A DNA stretch of 64,000 nt. Origin: Linanthus parryae. Taxonomy: Eukaryota; Streptophyta; Magnoliopsida; Ericales; Polemoniaceae. Each line of letters starts with the position of its first letter. Position 1 is the stretch's first letter. The position numbers and the translations under genes are program-made. Of the stretch, positions 43,350 to 55,018 are shown in pieces. The notes under the pieces were generated by a model, which made no database searches, was not told where the DNA came from, and worked only from the letters and a program-made list of their open reading frames with translations. Where the stretch lies: contig JALGPY010000004.1 in assembly GCA_023055425.1 (NCBI GenBank), forward strand, positions 17,383,718 to 17,447,717. Direction: 5' to 3'.

Positions 43350-44808
43350 TGACACGTCCAAACCACAAGTGTATGGCTGTCGATGCAGTAATAATCGGAA
43401 AAGTCCGGATTGTCGAATCCCAAGAGACTTCTTTGTAAATTAGCTATTAGTTCTTAACCTTGTGCGGGCAAAGCGCAGTGGTTTGTTCTACTAATTCTAC
43501 TGAAATTAAAAGACAAAGATCTCAATTAATCAGGTGAAAAGATTCACGATTGACGAAGAATGATTTTTAAGTTACTTAACAAGTGGACAAGTGCAGGATA
43601 TCTCTACGGGTTCACTAGGGAATTCACACCACTTAGGATTTATGTTCATGCAACACGGATATTTTCTACTTAGCCAAACAAGCAATTTCACTTTGAAGAT
43701 TCCTCAACCAAAGCCTATATTCAAACTCTTGTACCTGATTCCTCTAGCCTACTCAAGTTTAAATACGCATTATGATCTTGATATCAACTCTTAGTTCTAG
43801 TTAACCAGCAAGATTCCTCAACCCTAGATTCGACTAGTGCAAGATTCAAGTTCAAGCAATAACTATTGATTCCTCTAATAATTATCACCTAGATCAATCT
43901 TATTGTGACGTCAAACAATATGAAAGATAGAATTACGCGTATGAATCAAGCATAACTAAGCATAAACATCCAATTAAGTCAATAAACATGAAGCATAATC
44001 CATAAATCACCAAAATATGGTGTTCAAAACCCTAGTTCCCTATGAGATATCCCGAATAGAGGGTTTAGCTACTAAAACACATGATCAAAGTACAAAGTTT
44101 CAATGATCATAAACAAAAACTAAAAGGGGAAAAAGATAGAGAATCAAACGATGGTCTCCAAGCTCCCAAGAATGCTCCTTGCTCTCCAAGGGCGTAGAAT
44201 GATGAATAATCCAAGCCCTAGGTCGTTCTCCTTGTTAAATCACATCACTTCTTTCAAGTTTTTTAAAATTACACTTTTTACCCCTTTTCTAATCACGTCA
44301 GATCTACTAATGTGATCTTGGGATCACAATTTGTGATCCTAGGATCACCTTACTTGATTGTAGGATCACGTTAGTGGTCTTGTACTTGATCTTGTGATCA
44401 TAGGATCACCTTTTGTCTTGTAGAATCACCTTGATCTTCCATGTGTGTTGCTTCTTTTCACCTCTTGAAAATTTGGCTAAGTCTTTTTCTCCTCTTAGCT
44501 TCTCCTCTTCTTCTATTCTCTCATGCATTCCTTGAGTTTCTTTCTTTCCGAAGTTCGCTTCCGCTCCAAAATCCGCACTCCACGCTTCCGGTTCCTGAAA
44601 TTCACAAAACGAACAAATACCGGAAGATCAAATGCGACAAATAAAGCATAAAACATGCATAAAACGCCCGGATTACACCATGAAGTCCAAATACTCAAGT
44701 ATGCTCAAAACTATCAAAACTCGGCCTAAAACACACATAAATGCATCGGAAAGTACGCGAAACGACAAGTAATCACAATAGAATATAACTCCAATTATGG
44801 AGTTATCA
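43350..44808 (-). repeat. 3' LTR of element E
   Basis: This is the 1459-base partner of 56218-57678. In element orientation it begins TGATAACTCC with an inverted repeat (ATAACTCCA, 4-base loop, TGGAGTTAT; 44785-44806). A cluster of GTGATC/GGATCAC words, with the perfect palindrome GTGATCCTAGGATCAC at 44333-44348, occupies about 44310-44440. Confidence 0.93.
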
Positions 44809-44822
44809 AATATCCCCACACT
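44809..44822 (-). other. Polypurine tract of element E
   Basis: The minus strand reads AGTGTGGGGATATT directly before the LTR start TGATAACTCC. Confidence 0.8.
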
Positions 44823-47233
44823 TACCATTTGCGCGTCCCGAGCAATCTATCAAAACTGGCCATCATCTCCAAACTTTCTCCCCAACAAATCGTGGTACGA
44901 GTCTAACTAATTGCATACTTTTCGAAACACCACTTGCATACAAACCAAGACTAGCCGACTCGACATAAACACGACTCAATACATGACTCGACTATGCAAC
45001 AATATGAAAATGCAATATATACAATGCACATAACAAAATAACATTTTTTTTTCTTTTCTTTTGCGAGATTGGGCAATCTCAATTAGCTCAATCCGGTTCT
45101 CATGGAGTGATGATCAATCTAGGAACAAGGCGTGATTGCAACTAAACTCGACAACGAGAATTTCCCCTAGTTAGTATAGAGAGCCTAGCGTTACTATGTA
45201 AAGGAATACCTACCTCTTCGCATGTGTCGACAAAAATAAGAGGCTACGCTAGGCTAAGCCACGTTCAAGGTCCGAGCTCCTGTTCCGCTAACGGTTTAGA
45301 ATGTTGAGGCTTAGGGACAAAAGGATAATTATGCAGTAACAAGTCCGAAGCGTCACATTCTCACATTAAACCCCACATCTCACACACCCTCACCACGATG
45401 ATAGAAACCGAAACCCGAAACTCACCGTCTCCGGCCCTCGATCCCCTCAGACCCCGGTACAATAACGATCTCCGTGGCCACCATGGCGATACGTGCACGA
45501 AATGCAAACTGTCATCAATGATCTAGTAACTTTCCACCACTCAATTTCCAATAAGCTCAAATTTATTCCTTTATTCCATCTCTCCTTTTTTTCTCTCTTT
45601 ATTTTTTTTTTTCTTTTTTTTTCATTCTTTTTTTACTCTCAATATAACAAAATGCCGTAAAAGTATCCAAGTGGTCTTCCAAGAGTCAAGCAAAGCAAAT
45701 ATGTTAAGGGGAGGAAATAGATGATCCAATGAATGTATATCACAAGTAAAATTCATTTCCCCCTAACTCAATGAAGTACACGGTGTCACCAAACAAAGCC
45801 GCCAAATAGTCAAAGCACGTGTTTAGGGATGGAGTCGTCAGAAGCTCAATCTCGATGTCCAAAGTCAAAGGTCGACATCCCCACAATAGAATGTAAACAT
45901 GCCCCCTCTCAAGTAATCAAATGTATGTAAGTCTCGTGCCTAATCCAACCGATCCTCCTACACCGTGATGATGAAAAGAAACGATACCTAGCACGACCCA
46001 CCAATTAAGATCAACCACCCCATTGTTGTGCGGATTAGATGTCACGCACTCACGGCTCTCCACAACTGTATCCATGGTGTAGTGACATGGAACACCGCCA
46101 CACCGAAGTGCGCAAGCCTACTCACTCACCCTCGCATCCCCTCGAAGATATGTAATAACACGCAAGCGATCATGTAGAAATCACAAGTATATGCAGTACA
46201 TCTCTCCCTCATCGAACCCCCTCAACTACGACCCCCTCGTGACGCACTAAAGTGGTGATTCTAAAAGATTTATGATGAAGGCCAAGAATCGTCACCCTAG
46301 GTCAAGAGGTTATGAATAAAACCAAGGTTCCAATTGGGCTTTCTAATGGTCCTACAAGGTGAGATCTATCAAGCAGTGAGTGCTCTAATACGCATCCTCG
46401 CACAGCTGTTCTGTGTGCCACTACGAGGCGGTCTGGCGACTACCTAAGACGTACACATGAACGTTCGGCTTGTTTAGCTCACACCTAGCTCAACTCTTGT
46501 AAAAACAAACGACACACACTTTAAATTTGCAAATCAAGTAAGTGTAATAAAATAGGTAGACATTCCCGTAAAGGAAGTCTCTCTATATGTACTAGAGGGA
46601 ACTCAATTTGTCCTTCTCGGTCACAAGTCACGCCCTACGCCTAAAATTCCCACACTCTTCGATTCTACCAAATTTTAAGTTTCTTTTGATTGCGCTTTCT
46701 CAAATTTTTATTCTTTTTTTTATTTTTCTTTTTCAAATTTTTAATTTTTTTTAGTTTTTACTTTATTTATTCGAACTCTACGTGCAAGGCCAGACACGAA
46801 AGAAGACTCGAAACTGACTCAGTTTGTTTGGGTAGGTAGACTCAATTAAATAAACGTGCAAGAATCTAACACTAACACATATATATATATAACTAACATA
46901 CACATTACGACACTAAAACAAAACACGACACGGACCACGAAGAACTGACTCAGTTTGTTTGGGAAGGTAGACTCAATTAAATAAACGTGCAAGAATCTAA
47001 CACTAACACATATATATAACTAACATACACATTACGACACTAAAACAAAACACGACACGGACCACGAAGACGACACAATACGTCCTAACAATCTATATGT
47101 GACAGGTTAATGCAGACACGGACTGGCTAGTCAAGATTAAAAATCCCCCCACACTAGAATGCTTCGTTGTCCTCAAAGAATTTAGATATCAATCAAGAGG
47201 ACTCGGAAATTCTAAATGCGAGGGGCGGTGAAT
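44823..47233 (-). other. Long 3' non-coding region of element E
   Basis: These 2.4 kb hold no supported gene. They contain T-rich runs (45585-45640, 46700-46760) and a recent tandem duplication (46812-47069). Athila elements usually have such a long untranslated region between the third ORF and the 3' LTR. Confidence 0.7.
46812..47069. repeat. Tandem duplication of 131 and 127 bp
   Basis: Unit 1 is 46812-46942 and unit 2 is 46943-47069; both run from 'aactgactcagtttgtttgg' to 'cggaccacgaag'. They are nearly identical and differ mainly in the number of TA steps in the (TA)n stretch. Confidence 0.9.
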
Positions 47234-48670
47234 CTACTCAGGGCCATCATCACCCTCTTCCTCATCACTACCATAGGCATCTGAAGCATACTCATACAAT
47301 CCAGGTTAAGGGTGAAGCTCAAGATTGTATTTAGCGTTCATCTGGGCAAACCACTGGTTCTGCCTAGTCTGCTCTGCCCCTATCTTCCTTAAACTGCTAC
47401 GCACATGCAGAAAATGCCTATCTTCCTTATCCAACACCTGCCCAATAGCATTTAAAGTATCTTCTCTCATCAATCTAATGGCATGCTCAGTATCAGAAAC
47501 GGGCTCCGGCTGACTCAATCCACTCTCCTCTCCTAAGGGGTCTCTCTCAACTGCTCGCTTACTAATTCTACTCTTGCTACCCTTCTTCTTACCGCCTTTT
47601 GATGGCATGCTCCCAGTCATCTTGACTGCAAAAGGATCCGGGATGCTTGCATAAAACCGCCTAGCAGGCATCCGCCGATCGCGGTCACAAGTTGGCAGAT
47701 TCAACCCTGGTTTTAGAGCCAGATGCATGAGCAAATAACTATACCCCGGCGCTCTTCGGTTCCCCTTTTCCATCAACCTTGCTCGGAAATTTCTGTGAAT
47801 CCGAGCGGGAATATCGAATCTCCAACCCTTGTATAGACAATAGGCCATGACACATGTTTCTAAGTCGACGAAACGGGTCGAGGTAATTCCCAAAACCCAT
47901 GTCTCTACCCACTCAATCAACCATCGCGCGGGCCGAAGGAGAAACTTGTTATCGATTTGCCAATGCCTTTTGTTTTCCTTTTTAACCCACGCGGCTCCCG
48001 GCACTCCCTTGAAGCAAAACTCTTCTAATTCATCCTATATTTTCTCTCTCTCCAAAGTCTCTCGAAACTTACAAGATTCGATGGGCGGCCACTCAAGGGC
48101 CTCGGCAATAGTCTCCGGTGTGAAGACTACAAACACTTTCCTAGCAAAAATCACCCTCTCATCTCTTATCTCGCTATATCGACAACTACAATTTGCAAAA
48201 CGGGCATTAACGGTCATCTCATGAGCAAGGGCCTAGCACGAATCACCATTAATTAATTTTTCCATGCCCTCAAAGTTCTCTCTCACGGCTACATCTTTCA
48301 ACTCTTGGGGCACAAAATCGCAAAGTGGTGGAGCAACTTTTTCAGCTTGAAAAACTCTTTCAGGGTTTGGCTTATACTTAAGGACTTCATTTGTAAGGAA
48401 GTGAATATGGGCATGATAACACACAAACCTCAGGCTGCAAAAATTAGTAGGGGTCACTTTAGCAGGGTCTGTAATATCCTTAATTTTATGTCCTCTACTC
48501 CCCTTAGCGTCAGGGATAACCGGCAATGCATTATTCAACCACTGATAAGGTGGAGATCTAGGACACTCAAACTCAGTCACGACATCAGTTTCTGCTTCCC
48601 CAACTACTTTCTGTTTCTTTTTACTACGAGATTCAAATGCCTTACTCCTCTTACCCCTAGATGAATTCAT
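47234..48670 (-). pseudogene. Third (envelope-position) ORF of element E
   Basis: It starts MNSSRGKRSK at ATG 48670 with a basic N-terminus. The frame runs without shifts to a terminal TAG at 47234 but is interrupted by TAG at about 48233 and 48035 and by TAA at 47306. After the basic start (KSKKKQK-like) comes a domain with NARFANCSCRYSEIRDERVI, IAEALEWPPIE, FVDLETCVMAYCLYKGWRFD and IPARIHRNFRARL. It resembles the 'putative plant transposon protein' domain (Transposase_32-like) often found in Athila elements. A Lys-rich stretch and an acidic tail (YGSDEEEGDDG) end it. No transmembrane segment is evident. Apart from the stops the frame is intact. Confidence 0.75.
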
Positions 48671-50139
48671 TGCACAAGAAAGTAGCAATTCAAATTTAGA
48701 GATTATATTCGCTACGTGCACGTGACAAGGAGTGTGTACTGAATCAAAACAAGCAAGCAATTTAGCAGATAAGTCCTAGGACACTAGTCAATCGCCCCCA
48801 AACGCCGCAACTAAGCGACAACAATAATAAATTTGAGCTTTTACTCAATGTGCCTAGACTCGATAAAATTAAATTGCAAGAGAAAGATTAGTGATACCTG
48901 AAGCCCCGGAGTTCCGTTCAAACGGGGCTGAATCGACAAAATCAGTCAAGTTGGACCGTACAGTCGACTGATTTTTCGATACTTTTCGCGATTTGAGATT
49001 TTTAGCTCAATAGCTTCTCCTCGTTGTCCCCGTCACAACCCCGCAAACGGTTTAATCAAATTCCAACCGGTTGAGAATGAATTTGAAGATTTGTTCTTGA
49101 GAAAACCCTAGCTTTTAGGCTGCCTCCCACACTAACCTCGTTGATTCTTCAAAATTGCAACACCCAAACTCGTCGGCGCTATTGAGACAACGAAAACCCA
49201 CCAATCGCCGTCGACAGCCGGCGATTTTCCGACCAGTGGAGCTCCGGAGGCGCGCTGCTGCGTTCTAGGAGAGTACTGCTTCGTGGGTCTGCGAACAGAG
49301 CATCTGAGTACAACTTTGATTGTGCGTCGTCGGCGCTGCGGGGCTGTGCAGAACTCTGGCGAATTCCGGCGAGAGAGCCCTGCGTTCGTGAGAGAGCTCT
49401 GCGTTCGTGAGAGAGCTCTGCGTTCTTCCCTTCTGTTGTCGTCGTTCTCTTCTTCTTCTTCTTCTTCCATTTTTTTTTATTCCGCGTGTCTTTCTTTCTT
49501 TTTTTTTTTGTTTTCTTTTCACTTAAAACGCAAAAGACCCTTTTTGCCCCTGTTTAATGAAAGCCCACGACGGATGAAAAAGATGATCTTGCGATCATCA
49601 TTTTTTTTCACAGGATCAGCTAATGTGACCGCGCGTTAGCAGTGTGTTGCTCCAAATTTCTTCCCCACTTTTTTTCTAAGTGTCAGGCGCCACTTTTTTT
49701 TTCTTTTTTTTTTCTTCTTGTTCTACTATTTTACGCTCCCGGTCTCCGATGCACGCATATAATATACCGTCTGAAAGCTCGTTTCGCGCTCTTTCTCCTT
49801 TTGCTTGTGTTACTCCAAAATTACCGGCGTAAACTTCAGAATTTATGACCTCAAATTCCGTGACTATTACGTCGCTTTCTCGATTTTTGTGCGTTTCTTC
49901 CACGCGCATCAAGAATGGGAGCCCGGATAGCGTCTCCAACCTGTATTCCTGCAGAGACTCAATTCAAATGTAAGATCCTCACTCTCTCACCTCTCCGATA
50001 AGAAAACTGTATTGAAAAACGCACACAACAATATTTAAACACACACTCTACTTTAAATCATAAAAATACGTTGGGTTGCCTCCCAAAAAGCGCCGTGTAA
50101 TTTAAGGTCGACGACCCGACCCAGTTACCTCACTAGAGA
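48671..50139 (-). other. Spacer between pol and third ORF of element E
   Basis: No supported gene is present. Features are three tandem copies of a 19-bp unit 'gagagagctctgcgttcgt' (49371-49427), pyrimidine-rich runs (49440-49520, 49670-49730) and, next to the pol end, a block at 50067-50135 ('gggttgcctcccaaaaagcg') that recurs in gypsy relic G near 36380-36440. Confidence 0.65.
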
Positions 50140-50949
50140 TCATATCATAGGAATAGCGTTGAGGCGCTCAATTGCCCCAATGAAATTCCCGTCCACGTAC
50201 GGCTTGGCTCTCTGTCCGTTCACCTTGAACCGATTACCGTTCTCAGCTTCCACTTCAAGTGACCCCCATGGATATACCTCTGTAATCGTGAAAGGACCGC
50301 TCCACCTCGATTTCAACTTGCCCGGAAACAGTTTCAGACGTGCGTTAAAGATCAGCACCTTTTGTCCCACCTTGAAGTCTCGCGGTATAATGTGCTTATC
50401 GTGCCATTGCTTGGTCCTCTCTTTGTAGATTCTTGCACTCTCATAAGCCATCAATCGAAATTCTTCAAGTTCAAGTAATGCCTGCTTCCTTTGCTCACCT
50501 GAGAGCTTTGCATCTAAGTTGATCTTTTTCAGCGCCCAAAACGCCTTATGCTCAAGCTCAACCGGGAGGTGGCATGACTTCCCAAACACAAGCTGATAGG
50601 GAGACATGCCCAAAGGGGTCTTGTATGCAGTCCGATAAGCCCATAGACTGTCATCTAGATGTAGGAACCAGTCTTTGCGTCCCGGATTGACTGTCTTCTC
50701 TAAAATCCCCTTGATCTCTCGGTTTGACACTTCAGCTTTTCCATTTGATTGTGGATGGTAGGCAAGTGATATCTTGTGCGTCTTCACCCCATATTTGCTC
50801 AAAACATGGGCGAAGACCTTGTTCACAAAGTGAGTACCTTCATCACTAATAATTGCCCTGGGTGTCCCAAACCGCGTAAATATGTTCTTGCGCACGAACC
50901 TCTCAACAGTAACACCATCATCTTGGGACAAGCCATTGCCTTTACCCAC
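50140..50949 (-). pseudogene. pol: Integrase C-terminal half of element E
   Basis: The 269-codon open frame has [20 protein letters not shown] (catalytic D), [20 protein letters not shown] (catalytic E), [20 protein letters not shown] and a C-terminal chromatin-side region ([27 protein letters not shown]). A frameshift near 50945 separates it from the upstream pol frame. The stop at 50140 is the natural pol end. Confidence 0.9.
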
Positions 50950-52253
50950 TTGGTCACATAATCAACAGCAAGCAATATGTAAAGATTACCAAGTGAAGAG
51001 GGGAATGGCCCCATGAAGTCTATACCCCATACGTCAAACGGCTCCACCTCCAACACGAAATTCTGAGGCATCTCATTCCGATAGGAAATGTTGCCGGTTC
51101 TCTGACACCGGTCACACTGCTGCACAAACAAATGAGCATCTTTATGCAATGTGGGCCAATAGAATCCACTCTGAAGTACCTTGGCCACTGTGCGTGACTT
51201 GCCAAAATGACCCCCACAGTTCAACTCATGGCAGTGTCTGAGAATCTCCAACGTGTCTGGTGGCGCTACACATCTCCGCAATACATTATCTGCTCCCAGC
51301 TTGAACAGATAGGGATCATCCCAGAAATATTGTCGTGCATCTGCAAAGAACTTCTTTCTCTGATGCGAGGAAATGTCTTTGGGAACAATGTTGAGCGCCT
51401 TGAAGTTTGCCAAATCAGCAAACCAAGGCACAGCTGCGACCACTACCATAAGCTGTTCATCGGGAAATTCCTCTCTGATAGGCACCTCCTCATGCTTCTC
51501 AATCTCTAAACTGGATAAGTGATCCGCCACAACATTCTCCACCCCTTTCTTGTCCTTAATCTCTATATCAAATTCTTGCATCAAAAGTACCCACCGGATC
51601 AATCTTGGCTTTGCATCCTTCTTGGTGAGAAGATACTTGAGAGCGGCATGGTCGGTAAAAATAGTCACCTGAGAACCTACAAGATACGGCCGAAACTTGT
51701 CGAATGCAAAAATAATAGCTAACATTTCTTTCTCAGTAGTAGCATAGTTTACCTATGCATTGTTCAAGGTTCGGCTAGCATAATAGATGACATGAGCTAC
51801 CTTGTCTTTTCGCTGTCCTAGAACTGCTCCCACCGCATAATCACTAGCATCACACATGAGCTCAAACGGTAAAGTCCAGTCTGGGGTGGTGATGATAGGC
51901 GCGCTAATCAACTTCTCCTTGAGAAAATTAAAAGCTGACGTGCACTCTGCATTGAAACAAAATACCGCATCTTTCTTGAGCAATCCAGATAAATGCTTCG
52001 TGATCTTTGAGAAGTCTCTGATAAATCGCCGGTAGAACCCTGCATGTCCCAAGAAACTCCTTACCCCTTTGACAGAAGTAGGGTATGGAAGCTTATCAAT
52101 GACTTCAATCTTTGCCCTGTCTACTTCCAGGCCTTTGCTTGAAATTTTGTGCCCCAAAACTATGCCCTCAGTCACCATGGAATGACACTTTTCCCAGTTG
52201 AGCACTAGGTTAGTGTCAATACATCTATCAAGAACCCGGGCCAGCTGTTGCAA
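50823..52253 (-). pseudogene. pol: RT end, RNase H and integrase N-terminal half of element E
   Basis: This minus-strand frame holds the RT connection (VLNWEKCHSMVTEGIVLGHK, GHAGFYRRFIRDFSKI) and RNase H ([28 protein letters not shown]). One in-frame TAG (51753) sits where other family members have a Gln or similar. The integrase H2C2 finger ([26 protein letters not shown]) and the first catalytic Asp ([10 protein letters not shown]) follow. It is joined to neighbours by frameshifts near 52250 and 50945. Confidence 0.9.
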
Positions 52254-54040
52254 ACAGTCATCAAACCATCACCATAAAGCGAAAAGTCATCCATGAATAC
52301 CTCAAAGTTCTGCTCCATCATGTCTGAGAAGATCGACATCATGCACCTCTGAAAAGTAGCAGGCGCATTGCACAACCCGAAGGGCATGCGTCGAAAAGCA
52401 AAAGTCCCATAGGGACATGTGAATGTCGTCTTCTCCTGATCCGCTGGCTCAATGGCGATCTGTTTGTACCCGGAGTACCCATCCAGAAAGCAATAATGAG
52501 AATGATGCGCCAGCCTATCAAGCATTTGATCAACAAATGGGAGGGGGAAGTGATCCTTCAATGTGGCATCATTGAGTTTGCGGTAATCCATGCAAACTCT
52601 CCACCCAGTAACAGTACGGGTAGCAATTTGATCACCTTTCTCCCCTTCCACCACAGTAATACCACCCTTCTTAGGGACACATTGCACCGGGCTAGTCCAT
52701 GTGCTGTCGGAAATCGGGTAGATGATGCCCGCCTCCAACCATTTAAGCACCTCGTTCTTCACCACCTCCTGCATATGAGGGTTGAGGCGGCGCTGAAATT
52801 GAACTACCGGCTTCTTGTCCTCCATGAGCCGGATCTTGTGCTGGCAAGCTGTGGGGCTGATCCCCTTGATATCCGCTATGGTCCATCCCATAGCTGCTTT
52901 CCTTTCCTGCAACACTTTAAATAATTGCTCCTCCTGTTCCCTGTCCAAACAAGAATACACAATCACAGGTAAAGTATCATTAGATCCAAGATATAAATAT
53001 TTTAAATGTGCAGGTAAAGGTTTTAACTCTAAAATTGGAGCAATATCAAGAGAAGGAATAAGAGTCTTCCTGCTTCCCTCATTAAAGAGGGGTAAGGGCT
53101 GGCGCCAATGGGTCTCCATAGCCTGCTCTTTTTCGCTAGAGTCAAGTAGAGAAAGCTCCTCATATAGTCGCTCCAATAAAATGTCTTCCTCCTCATCTGG
53201 TGTGTATGCCTCCACCCCAAAACATTGCTCACTCACCGCATACGCGGGAAACTTCATAGCTTCAAAGACGTTGAAAGCCACCTTCTCATCATTTATCCTC
53301 ATAGTTAGCTCTCCGTTAGCCACATCAATGATTGTCCTCCCTGTAGCCAAGAACGGGCGGCCCAAGATAAGGGGGACATCATTGTCGGCCTCCATGTCTA
53401 GGATCACAAAATCAGCGGGGAAGATAAGTCCCTCGACTCTCACAAGCACATCCTCCAACACACCCATTGGGCGTTTGATGGTGCGGTCAGCCATCTGCAA
53501 GCACATCCGAGTTGGTTTTGGATCTCCCACACCAAGCTGCTTAAAAACTGATGTAGGCATTAAGTTGATGCTAGCGCCAAGATCACACAATGCCCTACCA
53601 TGAAAGGCATCTCCCAAAGTCACAGGAATGATGAAACCACCTGGATCTTTCATCTTCTTTGGCTGCGCTTTTTGAACAACGGCGCTACACTCTTCATTCA
53701 GAGTCACTGTCTCAAAATCATCCATGCGCCTCCTATTGGAAAGGAGGTCCTTGAGAAATTTAGCATACTTTGGCATTTGTGATATGGCCTCTGCAAAGGG
53801 AATATTGATATGCAGCTTCTTGAAGATATCCACAAACTTCTTGAAGTGCTTTGCATCCTCTTGGCTCTTCAACCTCTGCGGGTATGGAACACGCATGCTA
53901 TACTCCTTAGGCTTTTGGTTCTCTTCCGACTTCCTACTCGTGTCCTTTGATTGGGGAATCACGGTAGGCACGATAATTGCTCCATCCAACGCCTTTTTGG
54001 TTGCCTTAGTTGCTTCTGCTCGCGCGTGGCTAGGATATGG
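52205..54040 (-). pseudogene. pol: Protease and reverse transcriptase of element E
   Basis: A 594-codon open frame, starting before 53989 in the same frame as gag, carries the protease active site LCDLGASINLM (residues 135-144, coordinates near 53580) with the second protease motif LILGRPFL. Then come RT blocks: MDYRKLNDATLKDHFPLPF, DGYSGYKQIAI, FRRMPFGLCNAPATFQRCM and the catalytic FMDDFSLYG near 52290. Right after this box a frameshift leads into 51753-52253. Gag and pol are one frame in this element, separated by a TAG at 54089. Confidence 0.92.
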
Positions 54041-54088
54041 GGGATCCTCAGTAGTGATGCCACTGCGAGTTGTGATGGCATTCAGCTG

Positions 54089-54574
54089 CTAATTAGGAGT
54101 GATGGTATTTGCTGGAAGCATACCTGGTGGAAGCTTGATATTTTGATTGGCAATCTGCCCAATCTGAGTCTCGTGGCTCTTCATTGTGTCTTGTATTGAG
54201 ACAATCGTGCTCTCCATCCTGTCTTGATTAGCTAGGAGCTTTCTCAATAAAGCATTCGTCTCTTGCTCTTCTTTTTGAGGAGCCTGCTGTTGTGGAACTT
54301 GCCTTTGCGCTTGATATGGAACATTTGGTCTCTGACCGGGTGCATATAATCCACTGTTCGGATTGGCGTAGCTGAAGTTGGGGTGATTGCGATTGTTGGG
54401 ATGATAGGTGTTAGGCCATTGCTGCTGTCGCATAAAATTCACATCTTCAACACTATTATCATATCCCTGGCTTTCATCTGCTAGTAATTCACCCATGGGC
54501 TTCTGTGATGGAGGGTGCATGCCGTGAAATGCTGAGGTCATGGATTCCAGCTTTTGTTCCATAGATTCAGGGCT
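54089..54574 (-). pseudogene. gag: gag C-terminal part of element E, right of the MITE
   Basis: The frame reads ESMEQKLESMTSAFHGMHPP, an Asn/Gln/Pro-rich region (YHPNNRNHPNFSYANPNSGL) and QDRMESTIVSIQDTMKSHET, typical of Athila gag C-termini. It ends at TAG 54089, beyond which the same frame continues as QLNAITTRSG into protease. The upstream codons of this frame are MITE sequence. Confidence 0.85.
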
Positions 54575-55018
54575 AGTTTGGGAATGCTGTGGCGGTGGTA
54601 GAAAGCTGCTGTGTGAAAACACAGTAGAAAGCTGCTGTGAATTCTTGATAAAATGTTGTTTGGTAAATATTACGTAGAAGCTGCTGTGAAATATTAATAT
54701 AATAATTTTGTGTTTGGTAAAATCAACGGTGAAGTTGCTGTGAGAGGGTAAAATGACAAAAATATATGACACGTGTCATTTCCGGAAAGTTAACTATTGA
54801 TATTTTAAAAAATTGTAAGGTCAAAATCGGTTGTAGATAAATTAATCAAAAGCACTTTCTGGAAAAGCATCTCTCCCCTTGCTTCCTGAAATTTGCTGTG
54901 GGACAGCAGAAACTGTCCGGAAAAGCAGAAATTTTATTTTTACCAAACACACTAAAACTGCTTCTGCTGTCGGAAAGCAGCTGTGCTGCCAGCAGAAGCA
55001 TTCCCAAACTCACCCTCA
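54568..55018. mobile_element. hAT-like MITE inside the gag of element E
   Basis: A foreign, AT-rich block of about 450 bases has a perfect 14-bp terminal inverted repeat, AGTTTGGGAATGCT (54575-54588 and 54997-55010). This extends outward as AGGGctAG and AGGGtgAG with two mismatches. Subterminal 'agcagaagc' and 'aaagcagctg' repeats are frequent. The CAGGG-like start and size suggest a non-autonomous hAT element, but I cannot find an 8-bp TSD, so the exact ends are uncertain by several bases. Confidence 0.7.

Noticed and set aside
43591..43794. Repeated 67-86 codon frames in the element E LTRs (also 56402-56662, 44441-44644, 57310-57504)
   Set aside because: Both lie in LTR copies without family resemblance; their duplication follows from the LTR pair.
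49132..49522. Arg/Glu-rich frames near 49.3 kb
   Set aside because: Simple-sequence purine/pyrimidine runs in the Athila spacer.
52815..53603. 262-codon plus-strand frame
   Set aside because: It is antisense to the protease/RT frame of element E, which has clear motifs; this is a shadow frame.
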